Shown: positions 39,565 through 48,689 of the stretch, piece after piece | Numbering within the stretch: position 1 is the first letter of the stretch | How the letters are laid out: each line of letters begins with the position of its first letter | Source: Paenibacillus macquariensis | GTDB taxonomy: Bacteria > Bacillota > Bacilli > Paenibacillales > Paenibacillaceae | Direction of reading: 5' to 3' | Length of the DNA stretch: 64,000 bases | Assembly: GCF_900156375.1 (NCBI RefSeq) | Contig: NZ_FTNK01000002.1 | Coordinates: 124,001 to 188,000, forward strand | Program-made: the position numbers and the translations under genes | The notes under the pieces: generated by a model | Databases searched by the model: none | Seen by the model: the letters and a program-made list of their open reading frames with translations, nothing else | What the model was told of the DNA's origin: nothing

Positions 39565-41253
39565 TTGATTAAAAAAATGGCTTTAACCGGTGCAATTATG
39601 GCAACGCTTATTGCACTGACTGCGTGTACATCAGACAACAATAATTCGAATGCTGCAGAATCTGATCCGTCGGCAACGGTACAGTTTGAAAATTTCCCGA
39701 CTTATGGATTTGATTTATCTAACACGCGACACGTTCCTTTTAAGGGAATTACCGCAGAGAATATTAACGAAGTTGGTGTTGTCTGGACAGTAGATCTTAA
39801 AACATTGGATAAAGACGTTAAAAATGGTAACCAATCGTATCCGGTTGTCGTTGATGGCGTTATCTACATCACGACTAGTGGTAACCAAGTTTTTGCTTTT
39901 GAGGGAGCAACAGGCAAGCAGATCTGGCATTTCAAACCAGGGGCCGATATGGCTAAAGACTTCGATAAAGCTGGAATCGTCGCTAACCGGGGTGTCTCCG
40001 TCGGTGAAGGTAAAGTATTTATGCTAACAATTGATAATCAGATCGTTGCATTGGATCAGAAGACTGGCGAAATGGTGAATTCGGTCAAAATTGCGGATAG
40101 CATTGAAGGAGTGACAGTTGAAAATGGGTATTACGAAACAACTGTGCCCATATATTATAAAGGTAATCTTTATATCGGAAGCAGCGGAGGCGACAATGGC
40201 GTTCGTGGTTTTGTATCCGCTTACAAAGCAAGTGATCTAACGCCGGCATGGGATGCTCCGTTCTGGACTGTTCCGCCGAAAGGTCAAGATTGGCTCGCTA
40301 ACAGTAAATTCCATGGTGGCGGCGCCGTATGGAATCCGGTAGCCATTGACGAAGATACAGACATCATGTATTTCGCAGTAGGTAATCCGGCTCCTGACTT
40401 CTACGGTAAAGATCGTCCTGGGGCAAATCCTTATACAGATTCAGTAGTAGCCGTTGATAGTGCGACAGGGAAATTGATCTGGTCGGCGCAAGAAATTAGT
40501 CATGACTTGTGGGACTATGACGCAGCAGCTTCTCCGATGATCCTTAATGCTACTGTTAACGGAAAAGCACAGAAGGTTGTTGTTGAAGGTGGTAAGTCCG
40601 GTCAATGGTGGGCTTGGGACGCTGCAACTGGTGACGTGGTCTGGGACGGCATTCCGTTCGCAAAGATTGACCATCCAGAACCGACTCCTGAAGGCGTACT
40701 CGTCTATCCGGGTGTTCTCGGTGGAGAGAATTATGCTCCAGAAACATACGATCCAGCTACCAATTATGTACTGATCCCAGGTATCGAATACCCGTCAATC
40801 ATGAAGAGCGCGGAAAACGAAGACTTCGAAAAAGGATTTAACGGAGCATGGGCTTTCGGTACAGCTTTGGGTGAGACACCGGCTGATATCATCCCTTACG
40901 GTACAGTCACAGCAATTGATGTAAATACAGGTAAACAAGTGTATCAGAATAAAACAAAAGATATGATGCGAGGTGGTCTGACCAGTACGGACACTGGATT
41001 GGCCTTCTACGGCGAACTGGATGGTAAGATCAATGCGATGGATATCAAGTCAGGGAAGGTTCTCTGGACATTCCAATCAGCCGGTGATAATATCCAAGCG
41101 GCTCCGGCATTCTTCATAGCAGATGGCAAACAGTATTTGACCTTCACTTCTGGAGGAACGAAACCGAAGATTCACGTTTTCGCAATCGGTGGAGATAAGA
41201 CGCAAGGCAGCGCGGGAGACGCTGACAATGGCAGTGTACATGAAGCAAAATAA
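39565..41253 (+). CDS. PQQ-dependent-dehydrogenase-like beta-propeller lipoprotein
   Basis: 562 residues from TTG 39565 (AGGAGG 8 bases upstream). The lipobox LTAC places it outside the membrane. Repeated propeller tryptophan motifs are visible (EGATGKQIWHFKP, DSATGKLIWSAQ, DAATGDVVWDG, DIKSGKVLWTF). SHDLWDYDAAASP resembles the HDLWDxD active-site segment of PQQ dehydrogenases. The vicinal Cys pair and haem-c site of many PQQ alcohol dehydrogenases are absent. Substrate unknown. No PQQ synthesis gene is in the window, so the cofactor may be scavenged or absent. Confidence 0.8.
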   Translation: MIKKMALTGAIMATLIALTACTSDNNNSNAAESDPSATVQFENFPTYGFDLSNTRHVPFKGITAENINEVGVVWTVDLKTLDKDVKNGNQSYPVVVDGVIYITTSGNQVFAFEGATGKQIWHFKPGADMAKDFDKAGIVANRGVSVGEGKVFMLTIDNQIVALDQKTGEMVNSVKIADSIEGVTVENGYYETTVPIYYKGNLYIGSSGGDNGVRGFVSAYKASDLTPAWDAPFWTVPPKGQDWLANSKFHGGGAVWNPVAIDEDTDIMYFAVGNPAPDFYGKDRPGANPYTDSVVAVDSATGKLIWSAQEISHDLWDYDAAASPMILNATVNGKAQKVVVEGGKSGQWWAWDAATGDVVWDGIPFAKIDHPEPTPEGVLVYPGVLGGENYAPETYDPATNYVLIPGIEYPSIMKSAENEDFEKGFNGAWAFGTALGETPADIIPYGTVTAIDVNTGKQVYQNKTKDMMRGGLTSTDTGLAFYGELDGKINAMDIKSGKVLWTFQSAGDNIQAAPAFFIADGKQYLTFTSGGTKPKIHVFAIGGDKTQGSAGDADNGSVHEAK

Positions 41254-41329
41254 TTAAATGAATTGAAATCACAAAAGAGCGGGTTCCTAGGAATCCGCTT
41301 CTCGTGCGATATTAGGAGGAATTACATTT

Positions 41330-42439
41330 ATGAAAGTATTTAGCAAGGCTCTTTTCTCAATCCTTTTGATAGTTACTTTTGTCGGGTGCACCGATTCTAA
41401 ATCGGATACAGAAAGTCAGGAGTTTCAATTAAAAATGGACCAAACAGCATTTTCATTGAAGCAATGGAAGGTGGACGGTTCCCATAGATCCAGTATTGGT
41501 GGCAGATTCATGAAAGGCGATAAGCCAGTCGCCAATGCAGTCTTACAGGTTGGGAATAACAAACGGAACATTGAGACCAGTGATGATGGATCCTTCCAGA
41601 TTCTTCTGGACCAGAGCCTGCTAGGAGAGACAAATGTGTATGTGGTATCGCTGAAAGATGCATCAATAGAGGATAAACCGATTTCTAAGGATCAATCTGA
41701 CATAGATAAGATTGATCCGTTATCATTAAGTGTTTATTATCCAATCGAAATTACCTCCACCACAGTCTCTACTCAAGATCCCAATCAGACAGAAGTAAAG
41801 GGAAAGCTAATTGCTGACCAAACAGCCTCTGTCGCTTTCTTTCAAGAAGATAAATTCAAAATTTCTGGACTGGTTAAAGATTCGATCGGGAATCCAGTTC
41901 AAGGGGCGATCGTGTGGATTGATCGTGATACCGGCGAAGGATTTGCTAAATCCTCCCCTACTGACGGGAATGGATATTATAGTATGTACTACTTGCCAGA
42001 AGAAGATGAGGACACGAACTTAACTGTTGATTATCAATCCATAAAGTACACGCTTCCTACGAACAAAGTATTTCATTTCCCCGAAGATACCAGTTTGAAC
42101 GTTGAAATTACCTTACCCCGTGAGGGCACAGTAATTGATGACAAACCTCCAACACTTGTGAGCCATACGGCTGATGGTGCTTTATATCTTGGTCTGTTGG
42201 TTGGTCTTGATGTTGCGGAAAATGTGGATTATACGATAACCATACCGGATTCAGAGGGCAATTTCAGCATTACCGTACTGACAGATGTATGGGAAAAGAA
42301 CCCGACGTTCTTCGAAACGAATATGAGTACGTTCATTGCGAAAGAAAAATTCCAGTCGGGTGATTCTTTACCTTCCTCTTTTATAGAAATTAAACAGGGT
42401 GCTCCTCGTAACATTAATAGTGAATTGAAAACCAATTAG
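41330..42439 (+). CDS. Lipoprotein with carboxypeptidase-regulatory-like domains
   Basis: 369 residues. Signal peptide with lipobox TFVGC, followed by two carboxypeptidase-regulatory-like (Ig-type) modules: GGRFMKGDKPVANAVLQVG near 56 with SDDGSFQI, and ISGLVKDSIGNPVQGAIVWI near 180 with DGNGYYSMYYLP. Such modules serve as binding or spacer domains on the cell surface. AGGAGG precedes the ATG. It follows the propeller gene by 76 bases with only a small hairpin between, so the two are likely coexpressed and the proteins may form a complex. Enzyme activity is not expected. Confidence 0.75.
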   Translation: MKVFSKALFSILLIVTFVGCTDSKSDTESQEFQLKMDQTAFSLKQWKVDGSHRSSIGGRFMKGDKPVANAVLQVGNNKRNIETSDDGSFQILLDQSLLGETNVYVVSLKDASIEDKPISKDQSDIDKIDPLSLSVYYPIEITSTTVSTQDPNQTEVKGKLIADQTASVAFFQEDKFKISGLVKDSIGNPVQGAIVWIDRDTGEGFAKSSPTDGNGYYSMYYLPEEDEDTNLTVDYQSIKYTLPTNKVFHFPEDTSLNVEITLPREGTVIDDKPPTLVSHTADGALYLGLLVGLDVAENVDYTITIPDSEGNFSITVLTDVWEKNPTFFETNMSTFIAKEKFQSGDSLPSSFIEIKQGAPRNINSELKTN

Positions 42440-42447
42440 ACGGATAG

Positions 42448-42495
42448 AACTCAACAGCGTGTGCCGATACTCAGTCGGTGTACGCTATTTGAGTT
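42448..42495 (+). terminator. Interrupted-stem terminator
   Basis: AACTCAA, AGCGT and CCGA pair in order with TCGG, ACGCT and TTTGAGTT around a short loop. Confidence 0.7.
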
Positions 42496-42733
42496 TAAAA
42501 CTAAATTGATATTTTAATAATTATGATTAATTAATATATTGATTGATTAGTTAATATATTAATTGCGCATTATAAGTTTGATAATCCTCAGCATGTCGGT
42601 CAAGACAACTAAGGAAAAGGCAATGATGAAATCGCATCAGGCACCTCCGACTATTGTCGTCTTTAATTTATCGAATTCAATCTTTTTACATAGTAGTTAC
42701 CAATATTCTATTAAAGTAAAGTTTCTTATTCAT

Positions 42734-42762
42734 TTGACAGATGCTACGATATTCGATATATT
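42734..42762 (+). promoter_or_regulatory. Strong promoter of namA
   Basis: TTGACA, 17 bases, TATATT. Transcription would begin near 42769, inside the first CATGAGYAT element. Confidence 0.7.
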
Positions 42763-42764
42763 AT

Positions 42765-42846
42765 ATGCATGAGCATGCATTTAAAATGTTTGCTTAATTA
42801 TTTGTGTTCATGAGTATCTTACTTAAATATGAATGTACATGAGCAT
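42765..42846 (+). promoter_or_regulatory. Three CATGAGYAT elements, likely operators
   Basis: CATGAGCAT at 42768-42776, CATGAGTAT at 42809-42817 and CATGAGCAT at 42838-42846. The first lies in a perfect inverted repeat ATGCATG-AG-CATGCAT (42765-42780). They begin at the expected transcription start and cover the leader of namA. The MarR-type gene downstream of namA is the natural candidate ligand. Confidence 0.5.
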
Positions 42847-42884
42847 AATGAAATTAAATAATGTTACAAAGAGGAGAGATATAG

Positions 42885-43922
42885 ATGAAGGACTTATTTA
42901 GCCCTTATGAATTAATGGATTTAAACCTAAAAAACCGTGTGGTGATGCCTCCGATGTGTCAATATTCAGTAACCAATAAAGATGGGATCGCTACGGATTG
43001 GCATTATATGCATTATGTGAGTCGCGCTATCGGTGGAGCGGGGTTAATTATTATTGAAATGACTGATGTTGATCCTGATGGCAGAATTACCGATTTTGAT
43101 CTCGGTATTTGGTCAGATGAACAAATTCCCGCTTTAGCTAGAATTGTTGATGCATGCCATTCGTATGGTGCAAAAGTAGGGATTCAAATTGCTCATGCTG
43201 GACGTAAGGCTGAAGATGCGGTAGTTCCTGTAGCGCCATCGGCAATTCCTTTTGACTCAGATTCTACAACTCCAAGAGAACTAACAACTGAAGAAGTACA
43301 AGATATGGTCGAGAAATACCGCAATGGTGTAAACAGGGCTGTGCAAGCTGGATTTGATGTTATAGAACTTCATGGTGCGCACGGTTATCTCATTCATCAG
43401 TTCCAATCTCCTCTAACTAACCATAGAACGGATGAATACGGACAAGATTTAAACCGATTCGCAACGGAAGTTATTCGTGCAGCAAAAAGTGAAATGCCGA
43501 TAGGCATGCCGTTGATCATGCGAATTTCTGCTAAGGAATATGTAGATGGTGGATATGGAATTGACGAAAGCCTGGAATTCAGTAAGGCATATAAAGAAGC
43601 AGGAGTAGATATGTTCCATGTAAGTGCAGGTGGTGAAGGAGCAATTGCAGCTGCGGGTAAACCGGGAACACATGCAGCCTATCAGATCTCATTGGCTAGA
43701 GAAATAAAGCAGAGTCTGAATGTTCCGGTGATTGCGGTGGGGAGATTGGATGAACCTGTTCTTGCCAATGCCGTTATAGGTAATGAGGATGCTGACCTTG
43801 TCGCAATTGGACGGGGAATGTTGAGAAATCCGTATTGGACGCTAGAGGCTGCGGTTCAACTTCAAAAAGGGATAGATATTCCGAAGCAGTATGAATTTGG
43901 ATTTCCTAGAACCACAAGATAA
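42885..43922 (+). CDS. namA: Old Yellow Enzyme, NADPH dehydrogenase (YqjM-like)
   Basis: 345 residues. The YqjM-class marks are present: VVMPPMCQYS with Cys25 (the redox-tuning Cys), HAGRKAE near 106, and HGAHGYLIHQFQSPLTN near 166. The FMN enzyme reduces activated alkenes and other electrophiles with NADPH; Bacillus YqjM responds to oxidative stress and toxic electrophiles. GAGGAG precedes the ATG. The long repeat-bearing leader and the adjacent MarR-type gene suggest induction by electrophiles. Confidence 0.93.
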   Translation: MKDLFSPYELMDLNLKNRVVMPPMCQYSVTNKDGIATDWHYMHYVSRAIGGAGLIIIEMTDVDPDGRITDFDLGIWSDEQIPALARIVDACHSYGAKVGIQIAHAGRKAEDAVVPVAPSAIPFDSDSTTPRELTTEEVQDMVEKYRNGVNRAVQAGFDVIELHGAHGYLIHQFQSPLTNHRTDEYGQDLNRFATEVIRAAKSEMPIGMPLIMRISAKEYVDGGYGIDESLEFSKAYKEAGVDMFHVSAGGEGAIAAAGKPGTHAAYQISLAREIKQSLNVPVIAVGRLDEPVLANAVIGNEDADLVAIGRGMLRNPYWTLEAAVQLQKGIDIPKQYEFGFPRTTR

Positions 43923-43954
43923 AGACATAATTGAATAACTTGATTATTGATGGG

Positions 43955-43985
43955 GAGACTCGCTATGTAAGCCTAAGCGTGTCTC
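43955..43985 (+). terminator. Terminator after namA
   Basis: GAGACTCGCT pairs with AGCGTGTCTC with one mismatch, followed by TTTCTTT. Confidence 0.7.
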
Positions 43986-44068
43986 TTTCTTTATACAAGA
44001 ACGCGATTGTGATGGTATAATATGATCAGAGAATTCAATCGCTTGATGTCTGAGAAAGGAATTATGAG

Positions 44069-44503
44069 ATGAAGAATGTCCTTAACAATGAACTTATAAA
44101 CAACTGGTTAGCGTTAACACATATCCAAATGAACGTAGCCAATACATTGGAAGCGAACTTGCAAGAGAAGCACCAGTTATCTTTGAAAGAATTTTATTTG
44201 CTGTTATTCTTGTATGAGGCGCCAGAGATGAAGCTGAAGTTACAACAATTGGAGTCCATGGTGGGTTTGAGTCAGAGTGCCGTATCTAGACTGGTTAGCC
44301 GTTTTGAAGCAAAGGGATGTGGGGCTTTAAAGAGACATGCGTGCGATGATGATAGAAGAAGTATCTATACCTCTTTAACACAAATAGGGCAAGATAAGCT
44401 CAACGTAGCAAAAGTAACTGTTAATGAAATTTTATCAGAGGCATTACCTGAGACGGATATAGAACAGTTGCTACAACAAATGCTCCAATTAAAACAACAA
44501 TAA
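44069..44503 (+). CDS. MarR family regulator
   Basis: 144 residues. Winged-helix core LQQLESMVGLSQSAVSRLVS near 68-87, with the wing CDDDRRSIYTSLTQIGQ near 107-123. MarR proteins bind short inverted repeats as dimers and release on ligand or oxidant. A Cys pair (GCGALKRHAC) in the DNA-binding region could sense electrophiles. It follows namA after a terminator and is the likely controller of namA. An AAAGGA site precedes the ATG. Confidence 0.88.
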   Translation: MKNVLNNELINNWLALTHIQMNVANTLEANLQEKHQLSLKEFYLLLFLYEAPEMKLKLQQLESMVGLSQSAVSRLVSRFEAKGCGALKRHACDDDRRSIYTSLTQIGQDKLNVAKVTVNEILSEALPETDIEQLLQQMLQLKQQ

Positions 44504-44525
44504 GGATTTATATTATGATTACATG

Positions 44526-44557
44526 AACGCCCAGATATAGAATTATATCTGGGCGTT
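44526..44557. terminator. Bidirectional terminator
   Basis: AACGCCCAGATATA and TATATCTGGGCGTT are perfect 14-base arms with a 4-base loop, between two convergent genes. Confidence 0.9.
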
Positions 44558-44566
44558 GTTTATTAT

Positions 44567-45145
44567 TTAGTCTTGTCTACCTTCGATTGCACTAAGTAAG
44601 ACGCTAGCGGCAATCCCGAGTCTACGATCGAGCATTTGGTTTCTATCCATAGAGAAATCTAGTTCTATCTTTTGGACAAAAGGATTGAATCTTTGTTTGA
44701 AAGTTAACACCTCGTGTTGCCCGATTGTTCCAACATACGTCTGCGGTATGAGATTGGATAGAAATCTACGGAGTAGAGCTAGTAACATACTATCTTCTGT
44801 AATAAGTCCGACTTCGCGTTCTTGATTGTCGAGAATGACCCATTCATCCTTCAGAATAGACTTCATACCCTTTCTTCTAAAGCTACCGATTGTTTCGTTG
44901 TAAATAGGGTCAAAGACATCGTATGTAGCGGAGAAATCAATCCGTGATCGTGCTTTTATGACGAGCACTTCTTCCATCATATCCTCAGAACTATATACCC
45001 GAATATCTTCTTTCAGCTTAAAAGCCTTTTGCTTAACATAGAAGACGAGTCCATCTTGAGGGTCATAGATATGAAATGCTTCTCCAAAAATTCTGAAGAA
45101 TTGCTTGCGAACCAAATAATTGGAATGATTAAAACGTTCTTTCAT
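44567..45145 (-). CDS. LURP-one-related/tubby-like protein (YxjI type)
   Basis: 192 residues. The pattern YLVRKQFFRIFGEAFHIYD, VFYVKQKAFKLKEDIRVYS and FDPIYNETIGSFRRK is that of the LOR/YxjI beta-barrel family. Its bacterial function is unknown; the fold is related to phospholipid scramblase and tubby. AAAGGAG lies 8 bases before the ATG. It is a single gene with no informative neighbours. Confidence 0.82.
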   Translation of the reverse strand: MKERFNHSNYLVRKQFFRIFGEAFHIYDPQDGLVFYVKQKAFKLKEDIRVYSSEDMMEEVLVIKARSRIDFSATYDVFDPIYNETIGSFRRKGMKSILKDEWVILDNQEREVGLITEDSMLLALLRRFLSNLIPQTYVGTIGQHEVLTFKQRFNPFVQKIELDFSMDRNQMLDRRLGIAASVLLSAIEGRQD

Positions 45146-45315
45146 AAAGACATTCTCCTTTGGAATCAGATTGTGTCTATTATCTCATATTTTCATAAAA
45201 AAGGGGTGTTCATAGAAAAGAGTAGGATGTAGAAGACAATGAGAAGCGAGTGAGCCAAAGCGCATAGAGGAATCCCGAAGAATCATAAGACGCTTAAATC
45301 ATCTTAACATTCGAA

Positions 45316-46551
45316 TCAAGTTATTTTTCTATACTTGGAGGGTGTCATCCCTTCTAGCTTTTGAAATATACGTGTGAAGTATCCGGCATCATCAAAACCA
45401 ACATAGCCGGCAATCCGATCGATCGAAGTGCTATCTTTCAAGAGAAGCTTAGCTTCGTCAATTCGCATCCTATTCTGGAAATCAGTCAGTGTCATATCCG
45501 TTTCTTTTTTGAATTGTCTCGACAAATGCGTAGGATGCACAAGACAGTCCTGTGCTAACTGCTTCAGGTTCAAAGGTTTACTGAAATTAACCTTGATGTG
45601 CTGCGCGGCTTGCTGCACGATGGGAGAATATCCGGAAATGGCGCGATCCTTGACTAAATCGCAATACTCTATTGGCATAACTTCAAATAATATGCTAAGG
45701 GAATTAATACTATCAGAACGTTCGATTTGTTTGGCGAATTTTTCTGAGATGTGATGCAGAAAAAAAGGATGAACCTTTCCTTTCTCCGCAGCTATGCGTA
45801 ACGCTGTATTAAAAACGATTAACATATTTTTCATTGCTCGAACAGGCTGATTCGGAAGACGTTCAGAGAAATCAAACAAATTATTCGATTTCGACATGAT
45901 CTCCTTCATTTTTAATCTATCCCCGTTTTCGACCGCATTCATGATTTCTTTCTCAAGTTCGTATCTTATTTCAATAACTTTAGTATCCTTTTCATCCGGT
46001 TGCCGTAAAACATGCTGCATATAGTTCGTACCGTATGGATCTGACTCTATGTACTGTGAATTCAAAGTGCGATAGGGAATCTGACGAATGGAACTAGCAT
46101 TGTTAAGGACGTTGACAAGACTTTGAATTCTGGTGATACTGAACATTTTTAAACTCCCAACAAAATCTAGCATAACATCTCGCTTGTATGTTTCCGCATG
46201 GAAGATAGCATCAATTCTATGTGCATCTGGGATTTGCATTAGAATAGGCCCAACAACCCAAATATTTGCTTCTTCCCCTTCGAACTCAACGATGCATGAT
46301 AAATAAGTAAGACCCAGTTCGTTCGTGTACATACAGCATTGCTTATTGTGAACTGTTTGTCCGCTGAGGAAGATGAAATCTCTTTGTTGAATTCCATGTA
46401 AGAAATCGGGTAATTGATCGCTTTCATGTGCCAAATGTACAGAACCATCTTTAGTTAAGATGAATGTATTGGTATTGATTAAATGAAAAATACTGATGCT
46501 CGCAGATGTCATTTGAAGATGATCGACCATTACATAACCAACTCTCTTCAT
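45316..46551 (-). CDS. AraC family regulator of the glucuronide genes
   Basis: 411 residues. The double AraC HTH is C-terminal (about 315-405): LNLKQLAQDCLVHPTHLSRQ and IDRIAGYVGFDDAGYFTRIF, ending TPSKYR. The first 160 residues look like a sensor domain (ISIFHLINTNTFILTKDGS) and the middle is helical. This layout is typical of Paenibacillus sugar regulators. It is divergent from uidA, with a palindrome at 46618 between them, and probably activates uidA and the transporter on glucuronide. Confidence 0.85.
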   Translation of the reverse strand: MKRVGYVMVDHLQMTSASISIFHLINTNTFILTKDGSVHLAHESDQLPDFLHGIQQRDFIFLSGQTVHNKQCCMYTNELGLTYLSCIVEFEGEEANIWVVGPILMQIPDAHRIDAIFHAETYKRDVMLDFVGSLKMFSITRIQSLVNVLNNASSIRQIPYRTLNSQYIESDPYGTNYMQHVLRQPDEKDTKVIEIRYELEKEIMNAVENGDRLKMKEIMSKSNNLFDFSERLPNQPVRAMKNMLIVFNTALRIAAEKGKVHPFFLHHISEKFAKQIERSDSINSLSILFEVMPIEYCDLVKDRAISGYSPIVQQAAQHIKVNFSKPLNLKQLAQDCLVHPTHLSRQFKKETDMTLTDFQNRMRIDEAKLLLKDSTSIDRIAGYVGFDDAGYFTRIFQKLEGMTPSKYRKIT

Positions 46552-46617
46552 GTTAATTTAGTCCTGAAATAGCAATTTAAATCCTTCTTGGATCCGCTAA
46601 ATATGATTATACTCATT

Positions 46618-46633
46618 TTGTAAGCACTTACAA
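46618..46633 (+). promoter_or_regulatory. cre-like inverted repeat before uidA
   Basis: TTGTAAG-CA-CTTACAA, 7-base perfect arms. The core TGTAAGCACTTACA differs from a catabolite-response element by one central base. It could bind CcpA or a dedicated regulator. It ends 28 bases before the uidA start codon. Confidence 0.5.
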
Positions 46634-46661
46634 TATTGAATTTGAAAAGGAGTGGCCTCAA

Positions 46662-48461
46662 TTGTTGTATCCAATTTTAACGGATTCTCGTGGCATTATT
46701 GATTTAAATGGAATTTGGAATTTCAAACTGGATAAAGGTGAGGGGCTTAATGAGAAGTGGTACGAAGCAAAGCTTACAGATACTATAAATATGGCAGTGC
46801 CTGCATCTTATAATGATGTGGGAATTACATCTGATGTTCGTAATCATGTAGGCTTTGTATGGTATGAAAGAGAGTTTGTTATTCCAAAAATAATGTTGTC
46901 AGAGCGGATCGTGTTACGATTTGGTTCAGCTACGCATACAGCAAAGGTGTATGTGAATGGTCAGCTTGTTGTTGAACATAAAGGCGGATTTACGCCATTC
47001 GAAGCAGAAATCAATTCTTTCTTACAAACAGGGAAGAATCGTGTGACAGTTGCAGTAAATAATATTGTGGATGAAACCACATTACCTATTGGGGCTTATA
47101 GTGAGAAAGAAGTACCTGGTCTTGGAAAAATCATCCGAAATACGCCGAATTTCGATTTTTTCAATTATGCGGGTATACATAGACCTGTGAAAATATATAC
47201 GACTCCTCAGACTTATGTTAAAGATGTGACTATCGTTACGGCAATACAAGAAGCCAGTGGCATCGTTCAATATGAACTAAACGTTGTAGGCGATGCGCAG
47301 GTAAATGTTCGTATTCTTGATGAAGAAGGAACTATTGTTGGAGAACTGAGCGGCCATAAAGGCAGCATTAATATTAGTGAAGTGAAATTATGGGAGCCGA
47401 TGAATGCGTATCTGTACAGTCTTCAGGCAACATTATCGAAGGATGATGAAGTCATTGATGTGTATGAGCAACCTTTCGGTGTTAGGACGGTTGAAGTGAA
47501 GAACGGACAGTTTCTCATCAATAACAAGCCTTTCTATTTCAAAGGTTTCGGTAAACACGAAGATTCCCATATTAATGGAAGAGGATTTAACGAAGCGGTT
47601 AATGTAACTGATTTCCGATTGATGAAGTGGATTGGCGCCAATTCATTCCGGACGGCACATTATCCATATTCGGAAGAATTAATGAGATTGGCTGATAAAG
47701 AAGGTCTTGTCGTGATTGATGAGACGCCTGCTGTGGGCTTACACTTGAACTTCGGAGCTACTTTGATGGGTGGCGGAAGTAGGAGAGATACGTGGAAAGA
47801 GCTAGCGACTGGTGAACATCATCAGGAGATCATTCGAGAACTGATTGATCGAGACAAAAATCATGCTTGTGTGGTCATGTGGTCCATTGCTAACGAACCT
47901 GCTTCCGAAGAAGAAGGAGCTTACGAATATTTCAAACCACTTGTGGAACTAACCAAGGAATATGATCCGCAAAAGAGACCGGTAACGATCGTTACTCATA
48001 TGATGTCAACGCCTGTTACGGATAAGATCGCTGATCTGATCGATGTACTTGCCTTAAATCGCTATTATGGATGGTACGCCTTTGGTGGAGATATGGAAAT
48101 GGCTAAGGTGAGTCTACGTAATGAATTTAACGGTTGGTACAAACGCTGCCCAGGTAAACCGATTATGATGACCGAGTATGGGGCAGATACGGTTGCTGGA
48201 CTACATGATATTGACCCAGTCATGTTTACAGAAGAGTATCAAGTCGAGTATTTACGAGCAAATCATGAAGTTTTTGATGAGTTTGAACACTTCATCGGTG
48301 AACAAGTATGGAATTTTGCTGACTTTAGTACGAGTCAAGGAATTCTACGTGTGCAAGGAAATAAGAAGGGGATTTTTACACGCGACAGAAAACCGAAGTA
48401 TGCGGCGCATGAGTTACGAAAGAGATGGATGGACATTCCGGATTTTGGATATAAGAAATAG
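46662..48461 (+). CDS. uidA: Beta-glucuronidase, glycoside hydrolase family 2
   Basis: 599 residues (E. coli UidA 603) from TTG 46662, 9 bases after AAAAGGAG. N-terminal sugar-binding domain with [20 protein letters not shown], immunoglobulin-like middle, then a TIM barrel. Catalytic acid/base Glu412 in WSIANEP and nucleophile Glu505 in MMTEYGAD match E. coli Glu413 and Glu504. It releases glucuronate from beta-glucuronides in the cytoplasm. It leads a run with a GPH transporter, isomerases and dehydrogenases. A beta-galactosidase-like specificity is unlikely given the close UidA match at the N-terminus. Confidence 0.93.
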   Translation: MLYPILTDSRGIIDLNGIWNFKLDKGEGLNEKWYEAKLTDTINMAVPASYNDVGITSDVRNHVGFVWYEREFVIPKIMLSERIVLRFGSATHTAKVYVNGQLVVEHKGGFTPFEAEINSFLQTGKNRVTVAVNNIVDETTLPIGAYSEKEVPGLGKIIRNTPNFDFFNYAGIHRPVKIYTTPQTYVKDVTIVTAIQEASGIVQYELNVVGDAQVNVRILDEEGTIVGELSGHKGSINISEVKLWEPMNAYLYSLQATLSKDDEVIDVYEQPFGVRTVEVKNGQFLINNKPFYFKGFGKHEDSHINGRGFNEAVNVTDFRLMKWIGANSFRTAHYPYSEELMRLADKEGLVVIDETPAVGLHLNFGATLMGGGSRRDTWKELATGEHHQEIIRELIDRDKNHACVVMWSIANEPASEEEGAYEYFKPLVELTKEYDPQKRPVTIVTHMMSTPVTDKIADLIDVLALNRYYGWYAFGGDMEMAKVSLRNEFNGWYKRCPGKPIMMTEYGADTVAGLHDIDPVMFTEEYQVEYLRANHEVFDEFEHFIGEQVWNFADFSTSQGILRVQGNKKGIFTRDRKPKYAAHELRKRWMDIPDFGYKK

Positions 48462-48573
48462 CTACAATTTAGCGTTTAACTTTGCATAGTAGACCGGACG
48501 CCGATTTCTGCATACTGACATTTACGTAGATTCCAGTGAATGAAAGGTGCAGAAATATCTATAACAACTGTTT

Positions 48574-48587
48574 GGTAAGCGCTTTCA
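48574..48587 (+). promoter_or_regulatory. Catabolite-response element (cre)
   Basis: GGTAAGCGCTTTCA fits the cre consensus TGWAARCGYTWWCW at 13 of 14 positions. It lies between uidA and the transporter gene, about 100 bases before the latter, and suggests CcpA control of the distal genes. Confidence 0.6.
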
Positions 48588-48689
48588 CATTACTGTAGCT
48601 TCTTAGATTATAGCTGGATTGGGACAATAATTAGGACCTTTTTAGAGAAAGCTTTGCTAGAATTCGATTAATATAATGGAGGGTTTAGA

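Larger units (their letters stand above)
42440..42884. other. Long regulatory and AT-rich intergenic region
   Basis: Holds the terminator at 42448, an AT-rich stretch with TTAATATAT repeats, and the promoter and repeated CATGAGYAT elements of namA. No convincing gene was found; a 69-codon frame at 42563 has no ribosome site. Confidence 0.6.

Noticed and set aside
39565..41253. PQQ alcohol dehydrogenase with haem c
   Set aside because: No CxxCH motif and no vicinal Cys pair; only the beta-propeller and the HDLWDYD segment are present.
42563..42772. 69-codon open frame upstream of namA
   Set aside because: No ribosome site, and it runs through the namA promoter and first operator-like element.
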